Source: Clostridia bacterium
GTDB taxonomy: Bacteria; Bacillota_A; Clostridia; Christensenellales; Borkfalkiaceae
Direction: 5' to 3'
Length of the DNA: 16,562 bases
Assembly: GCA_017457015.1 (NCBI GenBank)
Contig: JAFTIG010000070.1
Coordinates: forward strand, 1 to 16,562
The stretch's first letter is position 1, and each line of letters starts with the position of its first letter. Below, one piece after another: positions 7,888 through 13,787 of the stretch. A model generated the notes under the pieces. It was given only the letters and a program-made list of their open reading frames with translations, ran no database searches and was not told the origin of the DNA. The translations under genes were made by a program, and so were the position numbers.

Positions 7888-8522
7888 TAAACGTTCTCCG
7901 TCTGTTTTTTAAGTTCGGCGATAATATTTTCTATCACGTCGCTTTTGAATTTAAAGTTTGCTTTATTCGCTATAAGGCGCGCCGATATAGGCACGAACTT
8001 TTCCACGACTTCAAGTTTGTTTTCTTTTAGAGTAGCACCCGTTTCCACTATATCCACTATTACGTCCGAAAGCCCTAATATAGGCGCAAGTTCGATTGAA
8101 CCGTTAAGGTGAATTATATCAATATCTCTGCCCTGCGCCGAATAATAGTTTTTTGCAATGCTCGTAAATTTAGTAGCGACTTTAAGAGTTTTTGATCTAT
8201 CGTCAATAAAATCCGATTTTGCAGCAACCGCCATGTGACACTTACCTATACCAAGGTCTAAAAGTTCGTAAACGTCGGGGCGGTATTCAAGCAAAATATC
8301 TTTGCCTGCAACGCCCACGTCAGCCGCACCACGCTCGACGTAAATAGCGACGTCGGACGGTTTTACCCAAAAATATCTTACCCCTACTTCTTGATTTTCA
8401 AATATAAGTTTTCTATTGTTTTCTTTTATAGACGGACAAGGAAAGCCTGCTTTTTCAAACATGCCGTAAACCTTTTCGCCAAGTCTTCCTTTAGGGAGCG
8501 CTACGTTAAGCATAGTTTTCAC
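7887..8522 (-). CDS. hisG: ATP phosphoribosyltransferase catalytic subunit, short form
   Basis: This is the first committed enzyme of the pathway, joining ATP and PRPP. At 211 residues it is the short HisG lacking the C-terminal ACT-like histidine-binding domain, and therefore needs HisZ, encoded immediately upstream. Motifs are ALPKGRLGE (8-16), DVGVAGKDILLE (68-79) and the PRPP loop DVIVDIVETGATLKEN (153-168). The chosen start is GTG 8522, which overlaps the hisZ stop (GTGA) and has AGGAG 7 nt upstream. An in-frame ATG at 8513 is too far from that site. Confidence 0.95.
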   Translation of the reverse strand: MKTMLNVALPKGRLGEKVYGMFEKAGFPCPSIKENNRKLIFENQEVGVRYFWVKPSDVAIYVERGAADVGVAGKDILLEYRPDVYELLDLGIGKCHMAVAAKSDFIDDRSKTLKVATKFTSIAKNYYSAQGRDIDIIHLNGSIELAPILGLSDVIVDIVETGATLKENKLEVVEKFVPISARLIANKANFKFKSDVIENIIAELKKQTENV

Positions 8523-9613
8523 AGTTTTACTCCTTTTCCTAGTTCGATAAGTCTTTTATATTTTGTCTTACAAGGTATTACCTTTTCGGCAATAACGCTC
8601 TCTCCATTTTCGGTTATCTCTTTAACGAGTTTAACGACTTCTTCAATAGGCGCGTCGTTATACTGAATAGCGACGTCCACGCCAGTGTTTACTTCTCCGC
8701 CAAACTTGCCGAGTTCGTCTAGATATACTGCAAAGCCTATCGCTCGCGAATTCTTTTCCATCTTTTCCATAAGATTATCGTATTGACCGCCCGAAAGTAT
8801 ACCCGTAGGAATACCGCTTATAAAGCCCTTAAACACTATGCCGTTATAGTATTTCATATCGCCAGCAACCGAAAAGTCAATCTCAATCTTGCCACTTTCA
8901 CCAAACGCCGAGAGCGCGTCCACTATCGATAGCAGTCTAACGATAGCCAAACGCGTTTTTTCACTGCAACTAATCTCGTCCAATACCTTTTTTACCTTTT
9001 CGGGTTTACCGTAAGTTTTCACGAGTTTAATAAGCGCGTCGGTATCTTCCACCTTTTCCTTTTGACAAACCTGCTCTATTCCGTTTACGTTCTTTTCCGA
9101 AAGGTAATATAAAATTTCCTTTTGCGCGGACAAGGATAGATTAGCATCTTCCATAACCCCTTTTATAACGTCTAAACTAGACACGTCTAAAAGATATTCG
9201 TCGGAAATCCCCTGTAAACTCTTACTCGCAAGATAAAGCACTTCGGTAACGGCGTAATCGTCCACGTCCCCAAGGCACTCTAAACCGACCGGTCTTATTT
9301 CTTTAAAAGATTTAGTACCCTTTGAAACCCTGTATACGTTTTCGTCGTAATACACTTTTTGCAAACCGCCCTGAACGTCCCTGCCGTTTTTGATAATAGA
9401 TAAGGTAACGTCGGGTTTTAGCGCCATAAGCCTACCGTCGGTATCGGTAAAGGTTATAACGTTATCGGACACCAAAAAGTCCTTGTTATTTAAATACAGC
9501 CCGTATTCTTCAAACTTGCTCATCTTATACTGTTTATATCCGTATTTACGATAGAGGGCGCGGAGAGCAAAAACCGCCTTTTCATCACTCCTTAAAACGG
9601 GATCGAAATTCAT
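8519..9613 (-). CDS. hisZ: ATP phosphoribosyltransferase regulatory subunit
   Basis: HisZ is a catalytically inactive histidyl-tRNA synthetase paralogue. It assembles with short HisG and gives it activity and histidine feedback. The 364-residue protein matches the class II synthetase core (MALKPDVTLSI near 65, YYDENVYR near 90, EIRPVGLECLG near 107, and GILSGGQYDN followed by IGFAVYLDEL in the C-terminal half). It ends without a full anticodon-binding domain, as HisZ does. No separate hisS lies here. The ATG overlaps the stop of the preceding regulator gene (ATGA). The length and the neighbouring hisG distinguish it from a true HisS. Confidence 0.93.
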   Translation of the reverse strand: MNFDPVLRSDEKAVFALRALYRKYGYKQYKMSKFEEYGLYLNNKDFLVSDNVITFTDTDGRLMALKPDVTLSIIKNGRDVQGGLQKVYYDENVYRVSKGTKSFKEIRPVGLECLGDVDDYAVTEVLYLASKSLQGISDEYLLDVSSLDVIKGVMEDANLSLSAQKEILYYLSEKNVNGIEQVCQKEKVEDTDALIKLVKTYGKPEKVKKVLDEISCSEKTRLAIVRLLSIVDALSAFGESGKIEIDFSVAGDMKYYNGIVFKGFISGIPTGILSGGQYDNLMEKMEKNSRAIGFAVYLDELGKFGGEVNTGVDVAIQYNDAPIEEVVKLVKEITENGESVIAEKVIPCKTKYKRLIELGKGVKL

Positions 9614-9900
9614 AATTTCTCCTTTTTATCGTTCAGTACGAGCGCGTAACCGCCACTGCCGTAATTAAGGCATTTGTTTACCCTACTTATCGTCGCGGTG
9701 CTAGCCCCCGTTATCTTTGAAACTTCTTGATAATTCTTGCCTGACTTTAAAAGATTAGCCACTTCTAATCTCTGCGTAACGTCTTGTAACTCCTTAATCG
9801 TGCAAACGTCTTCAAAAAATTTGCGGCAACTCTCCTTATCTTTGAGTTTTAACACCGCGTCAAAAAATTCGTCAAACATCGTTATATGAAAATTCTCCAT
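9610..9900 (-). CDS. YerC/YecD-type TrpR-like regulator, probable his operon repressor
   Basis: This is a small DNA-binding protein of the TrpR/YerC fold, about 96 residues from ATG 9900. It shows the family segment FFEDVCTIKELQDVTQRLEVANLL, followed by a helix-turn-helix (YQEVSKITGASTATISRVNKCL) and the GSGGYALVL tail. A GTG at 9906 gives two more residues, but AAGGA is only 3 nt from it and 9 nt from the ATG, so I choose the ATG. It is the first gene of the his operon and is translationally coupled to hisZ. By inference it senses histidine or a pathway signal and represses its own operon through the palindrome at 9925-9954. I recall comparative-genomic work assigning such proteins (called HisR) to his genes in Firmicutes, but the sequence alone does not prove it. 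Confidence 0.85.
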   Translation of the reverse strand: MENFHITMFDEFFDAVLKLKDKESCRKFFEDVCTIKELQDVTQRLEVANLLKSGKNYQEVSKITGASTATISRVNKCLNYGSGGYALVLNDKKEKL

Positions 9901-9924
9901 ATTCACTCGTCCTTACTTTAGTCG

Positions 9925-9954
9925 TTTATCATTTTAGCACGGTAAAGTGATAAA
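9925..9954 (-). promoter_or_regulatory. Palindromic operator overlapping the his promoter
   Basis: A 30-bp palindrome has arms TTTATCATTTTA (9925-9936) and TAAAGTGATAAA (9943-9954) around a 6-bp centre. Only one of twelve arm positions is unmatched. It covers the promoter spacer and the -10 box, and touches the -35, a classic position for repression. The likely ligand is the TrpR-like protein encoded by the first gene. Confidence 0.65.
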
Positions 9955-9959
9955 GTCAA
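9931..9959 (-). promoter_or_regulatory. Sigma-A type promoter of the his operon
   Basis: On the minus strand TTGACT (9954-9959) is followed by a 17-bp spacer and TAAAAT (9931-9936). Transcription should begin near 9924, leaving a leader of only about 24 nt. There is therefore no room for a T-box or attenuator, and control must act at this promoter. Confidence 0.8.
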
Positions 9960-10052
9960 CTGTTTTATATAGGTTGTTTATACATTTTTTAAATTTATGA
10001 AATACTATTACTATAATAAATGACTAATTTATCATTTAGCGTAAAGAGTATT

Positions 10053-10080
10053 ATAAAATAAAAGGGGCAACCTTGCCCCT
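10053..10080 (-). terminator. Intrinsic terminator of the two-gene unit at 10118-10941
   Basis: The stem AGGGGCA / TGCCCCT (10063-10069 with 10074-10080) has a 4-nt loop and on the minus strand is followed by TTTATTTTAT. It separates this unit from the his promoter. Confidence 0.75.
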
Positions 10081-10117
10081 AATAAAATATTAATCTCGAT
10101 TTTATATTATAGCGCGT

Positions 10118-10495
10118 TTAAAATATTACGGTCACTATAAAGATAAGCACGGCTTCAGTAACGATCGGCAAAGCCGTAAGAAGGGCAAATAGTACGATCT
10201 GTGCGACTTTTTCACCCTTATTGCGCCTTATCAAGGTTAAAACTAACCCGATTGCACCGAAAATCGTTGCTACTGCATTAAAAGTGACACCTAGTAAAAT
10301 CAATTCTATAGTAAGAAATACTGCTATCGCAGCGGTACGCTCTGCAGACTTTTCTATGTTGACTGTGCGCGATAATCTGCCGATAAGATAAATATTTATT
10401 GCAAGGTAAATAACCGCCGAAATTATCATAAGTACGGTATATCTTCCACACGGTTTTTTTACTTTTTCCGCACGGTAAAGTTTATTATCTTTCAT
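10118..10495 (-). CDS. Small hypothetical membrane protein, four predicted helices
   Basis: I do not recognise a family. The 125-residue protein starts at ATG 10495 behind GGGGGA. An upstream in-frame extension is possible but would run back into the preceding gene, and it lacks comparable support. A short basic N-terminus (KVKKPCGRY) precedes hydrophobic segments at about 19-39, 53-72, 73-90 and 97-125, with basic loops RRNKGEK (90-96). It lies 17 nt after the cysteine-rich gene and shares its promoter and terminator, so the two products may work together at the membrane. Confidence 0.7.
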   Translation of the reverse strand: MKDNKLYRAEKVKKPCGRYTVLMIISAVIYLAINIYLIGRLSRTVNIEKSAERTAAIAVFLTIELILLGVTFNAVATIFGAIGLVLTLIRRNKGEKVAQIVLFALLTALPIVTEAVLIFIVTVIF

Positions 10496-10512
10496 CTTTC
10501 CCCCTAAACGAT

Positions 10513-10941
10513 TTATTTTATATACTTTTCTGCAATCTCCGCAGCAATACGACACATCTCCGAACAAGGGCGTTTTTTATAATACGCAGCCGTTCTCTCT
10601 TCCGGCACTGGGGAAGTATCACTTGCAGAAAGCGCGTCTAAAAGTTCACCGCAAATAAGCGAACCAGTATACTCTTTAAATTCCGCGCACGCATCCTGAA
10701 TAATTTTATATATTGCAAGTTTATTCACACCGTCCGATTTTAAAGTCGATATTACCATACACATACCGCTGACTGCACCGCAAGTGAGCCTTTGCCTGCC
10801 AAGTCCACCACCGAATCCTATGGACAACTTTTTTAAGGTAATTTCGTCAAGCCCTATTTCATCCTTAAACGCAAGCACAACCGCTTGACAACAATTCATA
10901 CCCGTAGCAAAATTTTCTACTGCTATTTGCCCTTTTCCCAT
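10513..10941 (-). CDS. C_GCAxxG_C_C family putative redox-type protein
   Basis: The 142-residue protein has the spaced cysteines of this family: C17/C18 (GMNCCQAV), C54 in LTCGAVSGM, C61, C97 in SLICGEL, and C126 and C130 near the end. It also has the glycine-rich GFGGGLGRQ stretch. The biochemical role of the family is not settled, although conserved cysteines suggest metal or redox chemistry. Start ATG 10941 follows AAAGGAG by 6 nt. It is the first gene of a two-gene unit with its own promoter. No signal peptide is visible, so it is probably cytoplasmic. Confidence 0.85.
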   Translation of the reverse strand: MGKGQIAVENFATGMNCCQAVVLAFKDEIGLDEITLKKLSIGFGGGLGRQRLTCGAVSGMCMVISTLKSDGVNKLAIYKIIQDACAEFKEYTGSLICGELLDALSASDTSPVPEERTAAYYKKRPCSEMCRIAAEIAEKYIK

Positions 10942-10962
10942 AGTTTTCTCCTTTACGATATA

Positions 10963-10991
10963 ATAATACCATATTTTTACTATTAATGCAA
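10963..10991 (-). promoter_or_regulatory. Sigma-A type promoter of the C_GCAxxG_C_C gene
   Basis: On the minus strand TTGCAT (10986-10991), a 17-bp spacer and TATTAT (10963-10968) are seen, with TGG just before the -10 giving an extended -10. The predicted start is near 10956, about 15 nt before the gene's ATG. Confidence 0.7.
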
Positions 10992-11008
10992 TACCCTACC
11001 GTAAATTT

Positions 11009-11030
11009 GGTCGTTTTCTCTAAAACGACC
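11009..11030. promoter_or_regulatory. Perfect 9-bp inverted repeat upstream of the C_GCAxxG_C_C promoter
   Basis: GGTCGTTTT (11009-11017) pairs perfectly with AAAACGACC (11022-11030) around CTCT. No T-run follows on either strand, so it is not a terminator. It lies 18 bp upstream of the -35 box and may bind a regulator. Confidence 0.35.
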
Positions 11031-11041
11031 GCCCGTAAAGT

Positions 11042-11056
11042 ATAAACACTGTTTAC
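11042..11056. promoter_or_regulatory. Palindromic 15-nt site, copy 1
   Basis: ATAAACACTGTTTAC occurs here and again, identically, at 11237-11251. The core TAAACA-C-TGTTTA is a perfect palindrome. This copy is about 50 bp upstream of the C_GCAxxG_C_C promoter. Confidence 0.4.
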
Positions 11057-11092
11057 ATATTTAAATACGTTAGGCAAAATGCGCAAAACACT

Positions 11093-11219
11093 ACTGAAAG
11101 GTTTAAAAACGAGTTGCAGTATGCTCGACTGCAAAAAGGATGAGATTGACCTTGCTGGTCATCGAAGTCTTTTTTGCAAGGCAGAAACGACCTGAAACGA
11201 AGTTTATAAAATTTTCAGT
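11093..11219 (+). repeat. Full-length copy of the structured intergenic repeat (unit D)
   Basis: The closing helix pairs 11093-11110 with 11202-11219. Its outer part (ACTGAAAGG / TTTTCAGT) differs from the copy at 14816, but the partner strand changes with it. Inside are CGAG/CTCG and an 11-position stem at 11130-11140 with 11168-11178 (TGCAAAAAGGA / TCTTTTTTGCA, one G-T wobble). A 28-nt module at 11141-11168 begins TGAGATTGACCTTG and ends GTCATCGAAGT; TGACC pairs with GGTCA within it. A 3' segment has GCAG-AACGAC. Wobbles pair only in plus-strand RNA. No promoter is evident on that strand directly upstream. Confidence 0.6.
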
Positions 11220-11232
11220 TTAAAATTCAAAA

Positions 11233-11255
11233 AGCAATAAACACTGTTTACTGCT
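11233..11255. promoter_or_regulatory. Extended palindromic site, copy 2
   Basis: A 23-bp interrupted palindrome is built of AGCA, TAAACA, TGTTTA and TGCT blocks. It contains the same 15-nt sequence as 11042-11056. It lies about 20 bp upstream of the strong ribosome binding site at 11274-11280 and could be an operator for whatever is transcribed there. Confidence 0.45.
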
Positions 11256-11283
11256 TCCTGAATAATATATGATAAGGGGGAAA

Positions 11284-11361
11284 ATGATGAGCATTTTTGT
11301 TGTCGTAAGTCGTTATTTCCTTTCGACAATGATACTATACTACATTCGACAAAAAAAGTAA
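11284..11361 (+). CDS. Possible small hydrophobic peptide gene (25 codons)
   Basis: AAGGGGG at 11274-11280 precedes two consecutive ATG codons (11284 and 11287). The second has the better spacing of 6 nt. The open frame ends at TAA 11359-11361. The peptide is hydrophobic in its first two thirds (IFVVVSRYFL, then MILYY) and ends with the basic tail IRQKK. That profile resembles small membrane peptides, including type I toxins. A candidate minus-strand promoter at 11336-11364 would produce RNA antisense to its start region. The same DNA also carries Spo0A-box-like sites, so the frame could be fortuitous. No family is recognised. Confidence 0.3.
   Translation: MMSIFVVVSRYFLSTMILYYIRQKK
11322..11352 (-). 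promoter_or_regulatory. Pair of Spo0A-box-like octamers around a candidate minus-strand promoter
   Basis: TTGTCGAA occurs twice on the minus strand (11322-11329 and 11345-11352), 23 bp apart. A third imperfect match, TTGTCGTA, lies on the plus strand at 11300-11307. Between them TTTACT, a 17-bp spacer and TATAGT form a plausible minus-strand promoter at 11336-11364. One box would then sit in its spacer and one just past its -10, the layout expected for repression. Confidence 0.45.
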
Positions 11362-11671
11362 AGCGTTTTTCACGGGTTTTTAAAAAAATTTTGAAAATTT
11401 TTCACAACTTTTTTTAATATATGGAAAATTATGTTAAATTTTGACACGCAGTGTTAATTTTTAACTAGATTTCTTGACTTTCAAAATACCCTTTTTTGTA
11501 CGTTTTTTAGGGTTTTTAAGGGTAAAAACAGCCAAAAATCGCTGTTTTTCAGCCTTTGAAACTACACTTTAATTCTGCCGTAAAAACTTAAAAAATTAAA
11601 AACAAAAATTAAAAAAATTTTTTATAAATTTTATCTTTTTTCTCTTTTAATAACGAATATCTTAAAAGGGA
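11362..11671. other. AT-rich non-coding stretch with a symmetric hairpin
   Basis: No gene is visible. The stretch is rich in A and T runs. It contains one strong 9-bp hairpin, AAAAACAGC (11524-11532) with GCTGTTTTT (11541-11549), whose A- and T-rich flanks would let it act as a terminator on either strand. It would insulate the lipoprotein promoter from transcription coming from the left. Confidence 0.4.
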
Positions 11672-11700
11672 TTGACAAAAATTGAATTTTGCGCTAACAT
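11672..11700 (+). promoter_or_regulatory. Sigma-A type promoter of the lipoprotein gene
   Basis: TTGACA (11672-11677), a 17-bp spacer and TAACAT (11695-11700) are present on the plus strand. Transcription should start near 11707, about 60 nt before the ATG. Confidence 0.7.
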
Positions 11701-11766
11701 TATATATAATAAATATAAAATCGTTTAGACAGTATTTATACTAATTTTTTATTGACGGGTAAATTT

Positions 11767-12708
11767 ATGAAAAAACTTTTTAAGGCGCTTTGCGCTTGCA
11801 TACTTGCTTTAACTTTGTGCGTTGGCAATCTAGTAGGTTGCAACAATGCTTCAAACGGCGGAGCAAATCAGATACTTAACTTTGACCGTGCCTTTTACTA
11901 CACGGCTATCGGCGGAATAGGCTTGTTTAACTCGGGCATTGAAAATGAAGATTCTATACTTTCTGGTAATTCTGGTTTAGAAACTTATTCAGAAACTGAA
12001 ACGCTTTCTATTCAAGAAGAGAAAAAACTCGTTGCTAACGTTGCAATCGCAGCTAGTACTTTTGACAGAGACGTTGATGATAAAGATGAAAGAAATTCAG
12101 ATAAATCTCCTTACGAACTTACTAAAAAAGTAATAGTATGTCAATCGGGAACTGAATCTACCGAATACGATTTTTATTATAACAAGACGTCTTATAAAAT
12201 TGACGATTCTGGCGATATTAAACTTGACGGTGTCGTTATCGTAAACGGTGACTCGGAAAACATCTATATTATTGAAGGCAAAAAACAAATAGAGTTTGGT
12301 GAAACGGATATAGATATTTTTCTTTACGCCCCCGTTAGAGACGACGACGGCAACGTCGTTCTTGGCTCTGACAATAAGCCGAAACGCGACAACACCCAAG
12401 TTTTTATAGAACAAAAATTCCAAGCAGGTAAACAAGCGTTTAGATATACTTACGACTTTGATGGCGAAAGAATTGTCGAAACGACCGCAGTATACGAAAA
12501 AGTTACGAGCGGAGAAATTGTTCCCTATTTCTTTACGACGTTGGCAGGTAAAACGGTATATTACAACTTTAATTTTATTACTGCAAACGAATTAGTTACA
12601 GCAAACGCGTTTATTAGAGAAAATAACGCCGTTACTGAAGAATTACTTGCAACCGTTACCATCAATCAATCGGGATACACCATCACCTACCCCGCCGAAA
12701 CCATATAA
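11767..12708 (+). CDS. Putative surface lipoprotein of unknown family
   Basis: The 313-residue protein begins with a basic MKKLFK, a hydrophobic stretch and the lipobox LVGC, with C25 as the predicted lipidated cysteine. A Gly/Asn/Ser-rich linker follows. The mature part should be attached to the outer face of the membrane. It is acidic and rich in Thr, Tyr and Asn, with many short alternating hydrophobic stretches that suggest beta structure. I do not recognise a domain. ATG 11767 is preferred over TTG 11752 because it gives a standard signal peptide. The ribosome site is weak (GGGT 9 nt upstream). It is the only large plus-strand gene and is monocistronic, with its own promoter and terminator. 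Confidence 0.8.
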   Translation: MKKLFKALCACILALTLCVGNLVGCNNASNGGANQILNFDRAFYYTAIGGIGLFNSGIENEDSILSGNSGLETYSETETLSIQEEKKLVANVAIAASTFDRDVDDKDERNSDKSPYELTKKVIVCQSGTESTEYDFYYNKTSYKIDDSGDIKLDGVVIVNGDSENIYIIEGKKQIEFGETDIDIFLYAPVRDDDGNVVLGSDNKPKRDNTQVFIEQKFQAGKQAFRYTYDFDGERIVETTAVYEKVTSGEIVPYFFTTLAGKTVYYNFNFITANELVTANAFIRENNAVTEELLATVTINQSGYTITYPAETI

Positions 12709-12734
12709 AAACAAAACCTAATCAACTATAAAGT

Positions 12735-12767
12735 AAAATCCACTAGTCCTTCTAGTGGATTTTTTTA
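12735..12767 (+). terminator. Intrinsic terminator of the lipoprotein gene
   Basis: The stem ATCCACTAG / CTAGTGGAT (12738-12746 with 12752-12760), extended by AAA/TTT, has a 5-nt loop and is followed by a run of T residues on the plus strand. Confidence 0.88.
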
Positions 12768-12794
12768 TGGTTTTATTCAATATAATTTTATAAA

Positions 12795-12833
12795 CAAAAA
12801 ACACACTATACTTCATAACTAAAATATAGTGTG
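12795..12833 (-). terminator. Intrinsic terminator of the rpsB-tsf operon
   Basis: CACACTATA (12802-12810) pairs with TATAGTGTG (12825-12833). On the minus strand the stem is followed by TTTTTTGTTTAT. It lies about 36 nt past the tsf stop. Confidence 0.75.
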
Positions 12834-12869
12834 CATAATTTGTTTTGAATTAAAATAAACCTTAAAAGA

Positions 12870-13763
12870 TTATTTTTTCATTTGAGCGGCAACCTCTGAT
12901 GCAAAGTCGTCGTTTCTCTTTTCTAAACCTTCACCCATTTCAAAACGAACGAAACGTTTGATAGAAAGAGTCTTGCCCATCTTATCGGAATAGGATTTAA
13001 CAACCTTTTCGATATTCATACCGGGATCTTTAACAAAAGCCTGTTTCATAAGACAGTTTTCGTCGTAATATTTGTTGATTTTGCCTTCTACCATCTTTTC
13101 GATAACCTGAGCGGGCTTGTTAGCGAGCTTGGGATCATTTTGGATTTGAGCGAGAAGAATTTCCTTTTCGTGAGCGATTACGTCTTGGGGAACTTCGTCC
13201 GCAACGAGATATAAGGGTTTAGCGGCAGCGATTTGAAGTGCAACGTCGTGTGCGAGTTCTTTTGCTCCGTTACAAGTGCAACCTGCAACTTCTACTAAAA
13301 CGCCAACCTTACCACCCATGTGGATATAACTTTCAACGATACCGTTGTCTGCGGTATATTTTGCGAAACGGCGGATAGCGATCTTTTCACCGATTTTAGC
13401 GGTAGCTGCAACCGTTTCGTCGTTTTTAGCCGCTACGAGTTCGTCAATATCCTTAACGTCGTTATCTAAAACGTATTGTGCAACGCCGTCAACGAAAGCG
13501 ATATATTGATCGCCCTTTGCAACGAAGTCGGTTTCACAGTTTACTTCTACGAGTACGCCCGTATTGCCGTTAACCTTTGCTAATACGATACCTTCTGCAG
13601 CGATTCTGGATGCCTTTTTAGCAGCGGTAGCCATACCTTTTTCTCTCAAAAAGTCAACTGCCTTTTCCATGTCGCCGTTGGTAGCTTCAAGTGCTTTTTT
13701 ACAATCTGCAACGCCTGCTCCAGTCTTTTGACGGAGTTCCATTACTTCCTTACCTGAAATCAT
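12870..13763 (-). CDS. tsf: Translation elongation factor Ts
   Basis: EF-Ts exchanges GDP for GTP on EF-Tu in the cytoplasm. The 297-residue protein has the N-terminal UBA-like domain with the family signature (VMELRQKTGAGVADCKKAL, residues 7-25, then FLREKGMATAAKKASR). The EF-Tu contact segment is recognisable as NCETDFVAKGDQY (about 74-86). A C-terminal dimerisation core follows. Length is close to the Gram-negative form. GGGAG precedes the ATG by 8 nt. It is the second gene of the conserved rpsB-tsf pair. Confidence 0.97.
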   Translation of the reverse strand: MISGKEVMELRQKTGAGVADCKKALEATNGDMEKAVDFLREKGMATAAKKASRIAAEGIVLAKVNGNTGVLVEVNCETDFVAKGDQYIAFVDGVAQYVLDNDVKDIDELVAAKNDETVAATAKIGEKIAIRRFAKYTADNGIVESYIHMGGKVGVLVEVAGCTCNGAKELAHDVALQIAAAKPLYLVADEVPQDVIAHEKEILLAQIQNDPKLANKPAQVIEKMVEGKINKYYDENCLMKQAFVKDPGMNIEKVVKSYSDKMGKTLSIKRFVRFEMGEGLEKRNDDFASEVAAQMKK

Positions 13764-13787
13764 AGTTCTATCTCCCTTTATATTTAA

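Noticed and set aside
9901..10050. T-box or histidine attenuator leader for the his operon
   Set aside because: The promoter places the start about 24 nt from the first ATG, leaving no room for a leader structure, and no T-box motif is seen.
10865..11134. Open frame of 89 codons on the minus strand upstream of the C_GCAxxG_C_C gene
   Set aside because: It overlaps the promoter, the inverted repeats and the start of a well-supported gene in another frame, and has no plausible ribosome site or family similarity.
11138..11170. Resemblance of the repeat module (GATGAG, stem, CGAAG) to a hammerhead ribozyme core
   Set aside because: The required CUGAUGA is not present: unit D has AGGATGA and unit E has GGGTGAG, and no cleavage triplet is placed correctly. 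Similarity is limited to a few bases.
11042..11251. The duplicated 15-mer as a target-site duplication from insertion of unit D
   Set aside because: Gaps of 37 and 17 bp separate the repeats from the element ends, other copies have no such duplication, and the sequence is itself palindromic, which fits an operator better.
11284..11361. Tandem TTCGACAA as a coding repeat of the small ORF
   Set aside because: The two occurrences lie in different reading frames, so the repetition is not explained by the peptide sequence.
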